Shown piece after piece: positions 1 to 8,850 of a DNA stretch of 64,000 bases. A program made the position numbers and the translations under genes. The stretch is from Butyrivibrio sp. (GTDB lineage: Bacteria > Bacillota > Clostridia > Lachnospirales > Lachnospiraceae). Below the pieces are notes generated by a model. It was not told the DNA's origin and made no database searches. It worked only from the letters and a program-made list of their open reading frames with translations. Each line of letters begins with the position of its first letter. The first letter of the stretch is position 1. The DNA lies in contig JAFXTN010000009.1 of NCBI GenBank assembly GCA_017535785.1, forward strand, positions 1-64,000, written 5' to 3'.

Positions 1-1468
1 GGTGTCCGCAGTCATCACACTCCCAGATATTAAGAGGTGTTCCCCAATATCTGTCACGTGAGATACCCCAGTCCTGAATATTCTCAAGCCAGTCACCGAA
101 ACGTCCCTTACCGATTGACTCAGGGATCCAGTTGATCTCCTTGTTGTTGCGGATAAGATCGTCCTTAACTTCCGTAACCTTAATAAACCATGATGAACGA
201 GCATAGTAAAGAAGGGGTGTTCCGCATCTCCAGCAGTGAGGATAATCATGCTCCATCTTAGGTGCTGAATAGAGAAGACCTCTCTTATCAAGGTCTTTTA
301 ATACCTCGGGATCCGCACTGATCGCGCCCTCTTCCATTTCCTTCTGAGTAGGCTTACATCTCATGCCGCCGAAAGGAGTCTCGGGCTTAAGCTTACCTTC
401 TGAATCTACCATCTGTACAAGAGGTGCATCGTACTTACGTCCTACACGAGCATCGTCTTCACCGAAAGCGGGAGCGATGTGTACGATACCTGTACCGTCT
501 GACATAGTTACGTATGTATCGCAATAGATAAAGAATGCCTTCTTGTGCTGCTTCTCAGCCTCATCTGCTGCACACTGATACAAAGGCTCATATTCCTTGT
601 ACTCAAGGTCTGTTCCGACATATGATTCAAGAACTTCGTATGCCTTCTGTCCCTCTTCCTGAACAAGAGATCCGAGAACCTTGTCTGCAAGTGCCTCTGC
701 AAGATAATATACGTTGCCGTCTACAGCCTTAACCTTGATATATTTCTCATCGGGGTTAACGCAAAGACCGATATTTGAAGGAAGTGTCCAAGGTGTTGTT
801 GTCCATGCAAGGAAATATGCATCCTCGTCCTTAACCTTGAAGCGAACTACGGCTGTGCGCTCTTTTAAGAGCTTATAGCCCTGAGCAACCTCGTGTGATG
901 AAAGAGGTGTACCACAGCGAGGGCAATAAGGAACTACCTTGAAGCCCTTGTAAAGAAGACCCTTTTTCCAGATCTCGTTAAGAGCCCACCACTCGGACTC
1001 GATGAAATTGTCATCATATGTGATATAAGGATGCTCCATGTCAGCCCAGAAACCTACTGTGCCGGAGAAATCCTCCCACATTCCCTTATATTTCCAAACA
1101 GATTCCTTACATTTCTGGATGAAAGGCTCCATTCCGTACTCTTCGATCTGCTCTTTTCCGTCAAGACCAAGGAGCTTCTCAACCTCAAGTTCAACAGGAA
1201 GTCCGTGTGTGTCCCATCCTGCCTTACGAGGAACTGTATAACCTTTCATTGTACGATATCTGGGAATCATATCCTTGATCGCTCTTGTAAGAACGTGTCC
1301 GATATGAGGCTTACCGTTAGCTGTCGGAGGTCCGTCATAGAACATATACATCTCGCCCTTACTGCGAGTATCCACGCTCTTCTTGAAAACGTCCTCGTCT
1401 TTCCAGAATTGTTCAATCTTCTTCTCTCTGCCGACAAAGTTCATGTCAGTTTCGACTTTGTTATACAT
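1..1468 (-). CDS. ileS: Isoleucyl-tRNA synthetase, N-terminal part (truncated by window edge)
   Basis: Charges tRNA-Ile with isoleucine in the cytoplasm. The frame is open on the minus strand from the ATG at 1468 to base 1, so about 489 N-terminal residues are present and the C-terminal half lies outside. Visible class I features are the PHIGH form of the HIGH motif in the phrase GPPTANGKPHIGH and the TTTPWTLPSN segment that opens the CP1 editing domain. A CWRCG metal-type motif also occurs. The KMSKS loop would lie outside the window. An AGGAG-like site precedes the ATG, and a T-box leader sits directly upstream, which agrees with the identity. Very sure of the family. Confidence 0.95.
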   Translation of the reverse strand, partial: MYNKVETDMNFVGREKKIEQFWKDEDVFKKSVDTRSKGEMYMFYDGPPTANGKPHIGHVLTRAIKDMIPRYRTMKGYTVPRKAGWDTHGLPVELEVEKLLGLDGKEQIEEYGMEPFIQKCKESVWKYKGMWEDFSGTVGFWADMEHPYITYDDNFIESEWWALNEIWKKGLLYKGFKVVPYCPRCGTPLSSHEVAQGYKLLKERTAVVRFKVKDEDAYFLAWTTTPWTLPSNIGLCVNPDEKYIKVKAVDGNVYYLAEALADKVLGSLVQEEGQKAYEVLESYVGTDLEYKEYEPLYQCAADEAEKQHKKAFFIYCDTYVTMSDGTGIVHIAPAFGEDDARVGRKYDAPLVQMVDSEGKLKPETPFGGMRCKPTQKEMEEGAISADPEVLKDLDKRGLLYSAPKMEHDYPHCWRCGTPLLYYARSSWFIKVTEVKDDLIRNNKEINWIPESIGKGRFGDWLENIQDWGISRDRYWGTPLNIWECDDCGH

Positions 1469-1483
1469 TTGAAAACTCCTTTC

Positions 1484-1764
1484 AAAAAAATAAAGCCCCG
1501 TCCTTTGTAAAAAGGACGAGGCCATTAATGTACGCTCGTTATACCACCTGTTTACACATACGCGCCATAGCTTATAAAGTCTACGGTTGAATACGCTCCC
1601 CGGTAACGTCGGGATATACGTCAGAACCTACTGTCATTTCAGTCCCGCAGCTCAGAAGTGATTTTCGGAAGTTCCTACTCGCACCGATTCGCACCAACCA
1701 CCGGCTCTCTGAAAGCTTTCAAATACTGCCTACTGTCTTCGTCACAGCCTTTGTATTCTTAATA
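1484..1764 (-). promoter_or_regulatory. T-box leader of ileS (tRNA-Ile-sensing riboswitch)
   Basis: On the minus strand the leader carries a stem I region with AGAGAGCCGGTGG, a T-box core AGGTGGTATAACGAGC at about 1549-1534 and a terminator hairpin with arms 1512-1522 and 1495-1505, followed by a T-rich run at 1494-1484. A likely specifier codon is ATC (Ile) at 1662-1660, just before ACTTCTGAGC. Known T-box logic is that uncharged tRNA-Ile stabilises the antiterminator and lets ileS be transcribed. The specifier assignment is inference from its position. This leader plus its promoter fills the gap of over 300 bases between ileS and oppF. Confidence 0.9.
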
Positions 1765-1771
1765 ATGACAT

Positions 1772-1800
1772 ATAATACTACTAAACTTTTAATCGTGCAA
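1772..1800 (-). promoter_or_regulatory. Promoter of ileS T-box transcript
   Basis: Minus-strand TTGCAC at 1800-1795, a 17-base spacer and TATTAT at 1777-1772 fit a housekeeping sigma factor promoter. Transcription would start near 1764, at the 5' end of the T-box leader. The -35 lies just beyond the 3' end of oppF. Confidence 0.7.
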
Positions 1801-1807
1801 GTCTGTT

Positions 1808-2740
1808 TTATGTCCAGGCCTTAAATTCCTCGTCGGTACACTTAACGTAATGAGTACCGTCAACGAGATGTTCGGTTCCCTGTTCATAGTCGATGCCCGA
1901 TGTCTTGTAGTCATAGTTAACCGACACCCTGTTCTTCTCGAACTCAGGGTTCGGCACGGGAATCGCAGACAAAAGACTCTTCGTATACGGATGGATGGGA
2001 TTACTGAATATCTCTTCCGTTGTACCCGTCTCAAGGAGGTGACCCAAGTGAAGCACACCGATCCTGTCCGAAATATACTTGACCATCGAAAGGTCGTGCG
2101 CGATGAACAGATAAGCCGTTCCCGTCTCTTCCTGAATGTCTTTCATAAGGTTAACTACCTGCGCCTGAATTGAAACATCAAGCGCCGAGATACACTCGTC
2201 TGCAATAACAAGCTTGGGATTCTGGATAAGCGCTCTTGCAATACCTACACGCTGTCTCTGTCCTCCCGAGAATTGATGAGGATATCTGTCGGCATGCTCC
2301 TTGGCAAGTCCAACCTTGGCAAGAATAGCTTCTATCTTTTCCTCTCTCTCCTGCTTGTTCTTGTAAGAGTGATGAATATCAAGTCCCTCACCGATGATGT
2401 CCTTAATCTTTTTTCTGGGATTAAGAGACGCCATGGGATCCTGGAAGATCATCTGCATCTGCACTCTGAGCTTGTCTTTTGTGCTCTTTGAAAGCTTGCC
2501 GCTGATCTCCATTCCATCAAACGTAACCTTACCGGAAGTCGGATCATAAAGTCTTATGATGCTTCTTCCGATCGTCGATTTACCTGAACCGGACTCACCT
2601 ACGAGACCGTAGGTCTCTCCGGGATAAACCTTAAAGCTTACATCGTTTACAGCCTTTACCGTGAATGTCTTGCTCACGGGGAAGTACTGCTTAAGTCCTT
2701 CTACTTCAAGAAGCGGTTTTTCATTATAATTTGCTGCCAT
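1808..2740 (-). CDS. oppF: Oligopeptide ABC transporter ATP-binding protein OppF
   Basis: One of two ATPase subunits that power oligopeptide import, acting on the cytoplasmic face of the membrane. The 310 residues show Walker A GESGSGKS (48-55), Q-loop FQDP (101-104), signature FSGGQ (159-163) and Walker B (178-184). They also carry the C-terminal oligopeptide-type tail NPIHPYTKSLLSAIP. Walker B ends in DEC where most relatives have DEP. The catalytic Glu is kept, so this is probably a lineage variant. Its start overlaps the end of oppD by 17 bases, indicating translational coupling. It is the last gene of the oppABCDF cluster, and no clear terminator is visible after it. Confidence 0.93.
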   Translation of the reverse strand: MAANYNEKPLLEVEGLKQYFPVSKTFTVKAVNDVSFKVYPGETYGLVGESGSGKSTIGRSIIRLYDPTSGKVTFDGMEISGKLSKSTKDKLRVQMQMIFQDPMASLNPRKKIKDIIGEGLDIHHSYKNKQEREEKIEAILAKVGLAKEHADRYPHQFSGGQRQRVGIARALIQNPKLVIADECISALDVSIQAQVVNLMKDIQEETGTAYLFIAHDLSMVKYISDRIGVLHLGHLLETGTTEEIFSNPIHPYTKSLLSAIPVPNPEFEKNRVSVNYDYKTSGIDYEQGTEHLVDGTHYVKCTDEEFKAWT

Positions 2741-3860
2741 TATTCTCCGCCTCCTTCTTCATTCTATCAATTCTTGCCTTGAGCTCCGCAGGCATTTCCA
2801 CCTTGGGTGCTCTGGGATCAAGAAGCCATGTTGCCGCCTTATGAGTCTCTGTTATCTCGAACATAGGCGGTTCTTTCTTGTCATCTATCTCAAGCGCATA
2901 AGCGTTTCTGGGCGCAAATGCATCTCCCTCTTTTTCGTGTAAGAGATTCGGAGGAGAGCCCGGAATTGTATAAAGCCTTGGCTCATCCGTATCAAGATCG
3001 GGCATGGCAGAAAGAAGTCCCCAAGTGTATGGATGTCTGGGATCGTAGAAGATCTCATTGATGTTTCCGACTTCGACGATCTTACCCGCATACATTACGT
3101 TAACGTAATCCGCAACCTTTGCAACAACACCGAGGTCATGTGTGATATAGATAACTGCAATGTTTCTTTCCTTCTGGATCTTCTTGATAAGCTCAAGTAT
3201 CTTGGCCTGAATATTAACGTCAAGCGCCGTTGTGGGCTCATCGCAGATAAGAAGATCGGGATTACACGAAAGAGCTATCGCGATAACTATTCTCTGTCTC
3301 ATTCCGCCTGAAAGCTGATGAGGATACTGCTTCATCCTCTTTTCCGCATCCTCTATTCCGACCTCTTCAAGAAGCTTAACGGAACGGTTCCATGCATCCT
3401 TCTTATCGATCTTGTAGTGCCAGATCATACCTTCCATGATCTGCTTACCGATAGTCATGGTAGGATCGAGTGATGTCATGGGATCCTGGAAGACCATAGC
3501 CATACGTCTTCCGTTGATGTGCTTTCTGATCCACGCCTTATCCATCTTGAGGATATCGGTCTCTTTCCACTGAGCGTCCTTATCAAGATCCGGATCGTAA
3601 TCAATTCCGCCCTTGTTGTCACGGTATCTGTAAATGATCTCACCGCTGTTTATGGTCGCGTTCTTGGCAAGGATACCCATAGCCGCACGCATTGTTACAG
3701 ACTTACCTGAACCGGACTCTCCAACGATGGCAACAGTCTCGCCCTGATATAGGTCGATGTTGATTCCGCGGATAGCATGCACTTTTCCTGCTGTTGTATC
3801 AAAAGTGATATCAAGATTCTTGATATCCAGTATTTTTTCTTTTTTCTTCTCTGTACTCAT
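2724..3860 (-). CDS. oppD: Oligopeptide ABC transporter ATP-binding protein OppD
   Basis: Second ATPase subunit of the oligopeptide importer. In 378 residues it has Walker A GESGSGKS (about 47-54), the FQDPMTSLDP Q-loop region, signature LSGGMRQR and Walker B LLICDEP followed by TTALD. A stretch of about 25 residues rich in Asp and Lys between Walker A and the Q-loop lengthens it compared with classical OppD of about 330. The C-terminal HPYTWGLLSAMP block is the usual oligopeptide/dipeptide ATPase extension. It lies five bases after oppC and overlaps oppF, so it is an operon member. The nickel or dipeptide relatives (DppD) are an alternative, since substrate cannot be told from the ATPase. 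Confidence 0.93.
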   Translation of the reverse strand: MSTEKKKEKILDIKNLDITFDTTAGKVHAIRGINIDLYQGETVAIVGESGSGKSVTMRAAMGILAKNATINSGEIIYRYRDNKGGIDYDPDLDKDAQWKETDILKMDKAWIRKHINGRRMAMVFQDPMTSLDPTMTIGKQIMEGMIWHYKIDKKDAWNRSVKLLEEVGIEDAEKRMKQYPHQLSGGMRQRIVIAIALSCNPDLLICDEPTTALDVNIQAKILELIKKIQKERNIAVIYITHDLGVVAKVADYVNVMYAGKIVEVGNINEIFYDPRHPYTWGLLSAMPDLDTDEPRLYTIPGSPPNLLHEKEGDAFAPRNAYALEIDDKKEPPMFEITETHKAATWLLDPRAPKVEMPAELKARIDRMKKEAENNGSKL

Positions 3861-3865
3861 AGCGT

Positions 3866-4924
3866 TTACATCTCCTTCAGCTTGGGATCAAGTGCTTCCC
3901 TAAGACCATCGGCCACGAGGTTAAAGCTCAGCATCAAAAGAGCCATCACTATGATCGGAGGGATTATCTGGTAAGGATGTGTAGTGAAGCTGTTAAAACC
4001 TTCTGAGATAAGTGATCCAAGTGAGCATCTCGGTACCGGAATTCCAAGTCCCACAAAGGAAAGGAATGCTTCGGTGAAAATAGCCGTAGGTATAGAAAAC
4101 ATAACCTGAGTAATGATAGGTCCGATAATATTGGGCAGGATCTCGCTGAATATGATATGCATGCTTCCTGCTCCGAGTGTTCTTGATGCAAGAACGAACT
4201 CCTGCTCTTTGAGCTTAAGCATCTCGGCACGGGCGATCCTACTCATTCCCACCCACTCTGTGAGCATAAGGGCGATGATGATGGTGATCATTCCGGGCTT
4301 AAATACAAGGAGCAAAAGAGTCACGATAACAAGCCTGGGAATACCGTTGGCGATCTCAAGTATCCTCTGCATCACCATATCGACCTTGCCACCGAAATAT
4401 CCTGAGATAAGACCATAGCTCATTCCGATGATCATATCGATGATAGCGGCCGCAACTGCGATGATAAGTGAAACCTGAGCACCTGACCAGGTTCTTGTCC
4501 AGATGTCTCTTCCGAAGTTGTCGCTTCCGAACCAGTAGAAGGTGTCGGGAAGCTTCTTTTCAAAATAATAGTTAACGGTCTTTGTTCCCGACGTTGTATT
4601 GATATTCTCATGTCCGTCGAAAAGACCGGTGTATTCGATAATAGGTATTCTGGGCGCAAGGTTTTTCTGCTCCAGATTCTGTCCCGAATAGGTATAAGCA
4701 TTCATTCCGGGACCTACAAATGCAAAGAAAGTAATTATAAGAACAAAAACAAGTCCGAATACCGCACTTCTTTTTCTTATAAAGCGGGCAATAACTTCTT
4801 TCCAGAAACTCTGTGAAGCAAAGTTAGAATCTACTTCGATGTCCGCATTGTTCTTTTTTAATACAAAATCCGCATCGGTAGGGATGTATTCGTTTTGGTT
4901 TAAAACCGCTGATTCATTTGACAT
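3866..4924 (-). CDS. oppC: Oligopeptide ABC transporter permease OppC
   Basis: Inner-membrane permease subunit pairing with OppB. I chose the ATG at 4924, giving 352 residues, because GGAGG lies a suitable distance upstream; an upstream in-frame start would overlap oppB. The layout is the known OppC plan: one N-terminal membrane segment (FGLVFVLIITFFAF), an extracytoplasmic stretch of over 80 residues containing GSDNFGRDIWTR, then about five more membrane helices. The EAA-loop coupling segment is SEILPNIIGPIITQ. OppB ends one codon upstream with essentially no gap. Confident of family; substrate preference not deducible. Confidence 0.92.
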   Translation of the reverse strand: MSNESAVLNQNEYIPTDADFVLKKNNADIEVDSNFASQSFWKEVIARFIRKRSAVFGLVFVLIITFFAFVGPGMNAYTYSGQNLEQKNLAPRIPIIEYTGLFDGHENINTTSGTKTVNYYFEKKLPDTFYWFGSDNFGRDIWTRTWSGAQVSLIIAVAAAIIDMIIGMSYGLISGYFGGKVDMVMQRILEIANGIPRLVIVTLLLLVFKPGMITIIIALMLTEWVGMSRIARAEMLKLKEQEFVLASRTLGAGSMHIIFSEILPNIIGPIITQVMFSIPTAIFTEAFLSFVGLGIPVPRCSLGSLISEGFNSFTTHPYQIIPPIIVMALLMLSFNLVADGLREALDPKLKEM

Positions 4925-4925
4925 A

Positions 4926-5861
4926 TCAGTCTCCCTCCTTTGCCACACGGATTCTCGGATCGATGATTCCGTACATGATGTCTACCACGAGCATGATACC
5001 GATGTACATTGCCGAGTAGATAAAGCTTAGCGCAATGACAACATTGTAGTCATTGGACTGAATAGCGTTTACAAGGAGTGATCCGACTCCCGGGATTGAA
5101 AAGATCTTTTCTACAACGAGCGAACCCGTCATAAGGTCTACAACAAGCGGCGCCAAAACCGTGATGATCGGAATAAGCGCATTTCTAAGCGCGTGACTAA
5201 ACACAAGCTTTTTGCCCGAAAGTCCTTTGGACTCCGCAAGAAGCATGTAATCGGAACCAAGCACCTCTATCATCTCTGATCTTGTGAATCTTGCGATAGA
5301 TGCCATTGTAAACATTGAAAGTGAAATTGAAGGTAATACCGATGAACCAAGCACATCCTTAGCCGAGAACAGCATAGGGAACCACTTGAGTTTGAATCCA
5401 AACTGATATGAAAGCGCAAGCGCAAACACATAAGAAGGTACAGATACACCGATTACGGAAATGATCGTTGCCAAAGTATCCCACACGGTATCGTGCTTAA
5501 ATGCGGCAAGAAGACCAAGCAAAAGACCTACTACCGCGCCGATAAGTACCGCCGCAAATCCGACTCCGATGGAAATAGGAAGTCTTGTAGCGATAAGCTG
5601 TGTGATAGGTGTGTTCTTGGATATCTTGTAGCTTACACCAAGATCGCCTCTGAACATGTTTCCGACGTATTTAAAGAACTGAATAATGATCGGCTGATCG
5701 AGACCGTATTTTGCATACAGCGACGCTCTCTGTGCTTCGTTCAATTTCTCATCGTTGAACGGAGATCCGGGCATTAACTGCATCAGTATAAAAAGAATAA
5801 GTGTAATGGCAAGTAGTGTGAAAAGTGCTGTCACTACTCTTTTCAATATATATTTTCTCAT
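4926..5861 (-). CDS. oppB: Oligopeptide ABC transporter permease OppB
   Basis: Partner permease of OppC. The start at 5861 (MRKYILKRVV, 311 residues) is the usual OppB beginning with a short basic leader before the first membrane helix; a longer in-frame start would run into the hairpin upstream and is rejected. Typical motifs are MPGSPFNDE, then YGLDQP, and a C-terminal SIPGVGSLLVNAIQSNDYN. The EAA segment is SHALRNALIPIITV. It is separated from oppA by an 83-base gap holding a strong hairpin with a T-run, so the permease/ATPase genes are probably transcribed at a lower level than oppA. Confidence 0.92.
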   Translation of the reverse strand: MRKYILKRVVTALFTLLAITLILFILMQLMPGSPFNDEKLNEAQRASLYAKYGLDQPIIIQFFKYVGNMFRGDLGVSYKISKNTPITQLIATRLPISIGVGFAAVLIGAVVGLLLGLLAAFKHDTVWDTLATIISVIGVSVPSYVFALALSYQFGFKLKWFPMLFSAKDVLGSSVLPSISLSMFTMASIARFTRSEMIEVLGSDYMLLAESKGLSGKKLVFSHALRNALIPIITVLAPLVVDLMTGSLVVEKIFSIPGVGSLLVNAIQSNDYNVVIALSFIYSAMYIGIMLVVDIMYGIIDPRIRVAKEGD

Positions 5862-5871
5862 ATTGACTCCG

Positions 5872-5924
5872 AAAAAAGATAATGCGCAAGGGTGATATAG
5901 GTTATCACTACCCACCCTTGCGCA
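5872..5924 (-). terminator. Intercistronic hairpin between oppA and oppB
   Basis: A perfect 12-base inverted repeat (5883-5894 and 5913-5924) is followed on the minus strand by a run of six T at 5877-5872. It lies between oppA and oppB, so it probably acts as a partial terminator or an mRNA-stabilising 3' end that sets oppA expression above the other subunits. The role is inference; the structure is seen directly. Confidence 0.75.
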
Positions 5925-5944
5925 GTAATCATCTTATATTGCTA

Positions 5945-7654
5945 TTAGTTCTTAACTGCTCTCTTATATACTCTGTTGAGTGCTACAGGATGGAACTCGA
6001 TTCCTGATACGTTTGTTGAGATAAGCTCAGCATTGCACTGTGTATAAAGAGGGAAGATAACCGCATCATCCATTGCGATCTTCTCTGCATCATAAAGAGC
6101 TGCCCAACGAGCTTCGGGATCCATTGCGATCTCACCTGTTGTGCAATCGCTTATGATCTTGTCATACTCTGCGTTGCTCCAGAAGCCGTAGTTGTTCGGG
6201 TTGTTTGTGATCCACATACCAAGGTATGTCATAGGATCAGCATAGTCAGGACCCCAACGTGTAAGACCAAGCTCAAAGTCAGCTTCCTGCATACGCTCTA
6301 CTCTCTCCTTCTTGGGCATCTGCTGAAGCTCAACAGTAAGTCCGGGAAGAGTTGTCTCAAGCTGCTCCTTAACTACCTGTGCAACCTTAATGGGAGCGTC
6401 GTCTGCATCATGGATCATTGTAAGAGTGATGCTTGTAGCGCCGAGCTCTTCAAGACCCTTGTTCCAGTACTCTACAGCCTTGTCTGCATCATATCTGCAA
6501 ACGTCCTCGAACTTCTTCTGGTCTGCGGAGAAATCGCTTCCGTCAGGGCCTGCTGCGAAGTCCATGGGAACACCTGTATATGTGGGAGCTGAACCATCCT
6601 TAAGAACGTCTGTTGTAATAGCCTCTCTGTTGAGTGCCATTGTAAGAGCAAGACGAATGTTGAGATTCTGAAGCTCCTTAACGTCTCTCATGTTGGGAGA
6701 GATATACCAAAGATATCCTGCACCGATTGCTGTGAATGCGGGATCATCCTTAACCTGGTCAACCTGCTCACCGTTAACAAGTGTTGTATCAAGGTCACCG
6801 TTCTGGTAGCTCATAAGAGCCTGCTGTGAATCCTGGATTACCTGATAGCTGAGTCCGGGAAGCTTAACAGTATCGGCATCATAGTATGTATCGTTCTTGG
6901 TAAGATGAATAGCTGTAGCTGCGGGCTGGTACTCATCAAGAATAAATGCACCGTTTGAAAGTGTTGTCTCAGGGCTTGTTGCAAAGTTGTCTGAGCACTT
7001 CTCAAAGAATGCCTCGTTTACAGGATAGAAAGTAGGGAAATACATAAGGCTGAGGAAGTAGCTGACAGGGCAGTTGAGCTTAACCTCAAGAGTCTTGTCA
7101 TCAACAGCTGTTACACCAAGCTCTGCCTTATCCTTCTTGCCATCAATGATATCCTGAGCATTTACGATCTGTCCGATATCACTGAACATGAAAGAATACT
7201 CGGAAGCAACTTCGGGATCAACCGCTCTCTGCCAAGCAAATACGAAATCTGCCGCAGTTACGGGCTCTCCGTTGCTCCAATTTGCATCCTTACGGATATG
7301 GAATGTGTATGTAAGACCGTCATCAGCTACATCAACGCTCTCAGCAAGTGCGTTAACTGCCTGTCCGTCTGCGTCCATCTGCATAAGTCCGTCTGTGTAA
7401 TCTGCGATAACTTCGAATGATGTTCCGTCAGTTGCCTGCTGGGGATCAAGTGACTCAACGGGAGTCTCAAGCATAACGTTAAGATCTGATCCGGAGCCCT
7501 CTCCTGTTGTTTCAGCAGCTGTGTCTGCTGTGGTCTGCTGAGCATCTGAACCCTGCTGGTCCTGAGATACTCCACTGACAGCTGAGCTTCCGCAAGCTAC
7601 AAGGCTCAGTGTCATGGCAGATACAAGTACGATAGATAATAATTTCTTCTTCAT
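5945..7654 (-). CDS. oppA: Oligopeptide-binding lipoprotein OppA (solute-binding protein family 5)
   Basis: Captures peptides outside the membrane and delivers them to OppBC. The 569 residues begin with a lipoprotein signal peptide and lipobox LVAC, Cys about 21. A Ser/Thr/Gln-rich linker follows, then the family 5 pattern (LETPVESLDPQ near the mature start, TYTFHIRKDANWSNGEP, NLNIRLALTMALNRE). First gene of the opp operon, with a near-consensus promoter and an AGGAGG site ahead of it. A hairpin directly downstream probably gives it its own abundant transcript. Length is normal. Peptide specificity cannot be read from the sequence. Confidence 0.93.
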   Translation of the reverse strand: MKKKLLSIVLVSAMTLSLVACGSSAVSGVSQDQQGSDAQQTTADTAAETTGEGSGSDLNVMLETPVESLDPQQATDGTSFEVIADYTDGLMQMDADGQAVNALAESVDVADDGLTYTFHIRKDANWSNGEPVTAADFVFAWQRAVDPEVASEYSFMFSDIGQIVNAQDIIDGKKDKAELGVTAVDDKTLEVKLNCPVSYFLSLMYFPTFYPVNEAFFEKCSDNFATSPETTLSNGAFILDEYQPAATAIHLTKNDTYYDADTVKLPGLSYQVIQDSQQALMSYQNGDLDTTLVNGEQVDQVKDDPAFTAIGAGYLWYISPNMRDVKELQNLNIRLALTMALNREAITTDVLKDGSAPTYTGVPMDFAAGPDGSDFSADQKKFEDVCRYDADKAVEYWNKGLEELGATSITLTMIHDADDAPIKVAQVVKEQLETTLPGLTVELQQMPKKERVERMQEADFELGLTRWGPDYADPMTYLGMWITNNPNNYGFWSNAEYDKIISDCTTGEIAMDPEARWAALYDAEKIAMDDAVIFPLYTQCNAELISTNVSGIEFHPVALNRVYKRAVKN

Positions 7655-7705
7655 ACTTTTCCTCCTCTTGTTTCAAAATACATGTATACAATTATATGTA
7701 TATTT

Positions 7706-7734
7706 AATATATGCGTTTTATTTAGCACTGTCAA
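7706..7734 (-). promoter_or_regulatory. Promoter of the opp operon
   Basis: Minus-strand TTGACA at 7734-7729, a 17-base spacer and TATATT at 7711-7706. The expected start is about 45 bases before the oppA ATG. The sequence is almost consensus, which agrees with abundant binding-protein expression. Confidence 0.8.
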
Positions 7735-7761
7735 CCAAAATCGCGTTGTCGCGTTGAACTG

Positions 7762-8832
7762 TTATAAGAGCTCAAGAAGCCTCTCCACGTCTGCTTTTTG
7801 GGTCGCCCAGTCTGTAGCAAAACGGATTACCGTATGATTATCATCATATTTTTCCCAAAATCCGTATCTGACATTCTTATCAAGCTCTTTTAACTTCTCA
7901 TTTGAGACAATAACGAACTGCTGATTGGTCGGAGAATCCAGGAAAATCTCGTATCCTTTTTTCTTTAAACCATCTTTTAATAGTTCCGCGGTCTCTATGG
8001 CGTTTCTGCCAAGCTCAAAGTAAAGATCGTCCGTAAACAACGTGTCGAACTGAAGTCCCAAGAGCCATCCCTTTGCAAGAAGTGCTCCGTGCTGCTTGAT
8101 CACAGGGATAGGGTGCTTTGTTGTAACTCCCTTTGTAAAGACAACCGCCTCTCCAAAGAGCGCTCCGACCTTGGTTCCACCGATGTAAAAGACATCCACA
8201 AGACTTGCGATATCTTTGAGGCTTACGTCGGTTCTTTTGCTCATAAGACCGTATCCGAGCCTTGCTCCGTCAAGAAAAAGAGGGATCTTATACTCTTTGC
8301 ATATCTGAGAAATGTTCTCAAGTTCTTTCTTGGTATAAAGAGTTCCGTACTCTGTCGGATGAGATATATAAACCGCTCCCGGGAATACCATATGCTCGTG
8401 ATTGGCATCGCCGTAGAAATCCTCAAGAAGCTTCTTAAGATCTGCAGCTGCGATCTTGCCGATATCAGATCCGTATTTCTCGGTATCTTTTTCCTCGCCG
8501 TGACAAGGAAGCGTTATTACTTTATGTCCGGCATGCTCGATCGCTCCTGCCTCATGAGCTGCAATGTGGCCTGTGGACGCCGCAACGATCCCCTCGTAGG
8601 GTTGGATCAGCATATCAATTATTGTCTGATTGGTCTGAGTTCCTCCGACAAGGAAGAATACATCCGCATCCGGTGTTCCGCACGCTTTCTTTATCTTGTC
8701 GGCTGCACTCTTACAATATTCATCCGTTCCGTAGCCGTCTATCTGCTCGAAATTGGTCTCTGTCATGCGCTCAAGGATCCTGGGACGAGCGCCCTTTGTA
8801 TAATCACTTGAAAAAGAAATTCTTTTATCCAT
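7762..8832 (-). CDS. Low-specificity L-threonine aldolase
   Basis: PLP-dependent enzyme of the beta-eliminating lyase/threonine aldolase family that cleaves threonine or allo-threonine to glycine and acetaldehyde. In 356 residues the likely Schiff-base lysine is K221 in YIGGTKVG. The PLP-ring Asp lies in FLDGARLGYG (D188), and GGTQTNQT (63-70) forms part of the phosphate site. Length is typical. GGAG precedes the ATG. It follows the msrC-like gene in the same direction with an 18-base gap, so the two may be co-transcribed. A related tyrosine/tryptophan lyase is unlikely at this length. Confident of family, less so of stereospecificity. Confidence 0.88.
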   Translation of the reverse strand: MDKRISFSSDYTKGARPRILERMTETNFEQIDGYGTDEYCKSAADKIKKACGTPDADVFFLVGGTQTNQTIIDMLIQPYEGIVAASTGHIAAHEAGAIEHAGHKVITLPCHGEEKDTEKYGSDIGKIAAADLKKLLEDFYGDANHEHMVFPGAVYISHPTEYGTLYTKKELENISQICKEYKIPLFLDGARLGYGLMSKRTDVSLKDIASLVDVFYIGGTKVGALFGEAVVFTKGVTTKHPIPVIKQHGALLAKGWLLGLQFDTLFTDDLYFELGRNAIETAELLKDGLKKKGYEIFLDSPTNQQFVIVSNEKLKELDKNVRYGFWEKYDDNHTVIRFATDWATQKADVERLLELL

Positions 8833-8850
8833 AGCTTTTCTCCGCTTCTA

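Noticed and set aside
7742-7753. Short palindrome CGCG-4-CGCG next to the opp promoter
   Set aside because: Only four bases per arm and no T-run of note; too weak to call as operator or terminator.
8089-8811. A 240-residue plus-strand frame
   Set aside because: Lies wholly inside the threonine aldolase gene on the other strand, is rich in Cys and Ile without domain patterns, and has no ribosome site.
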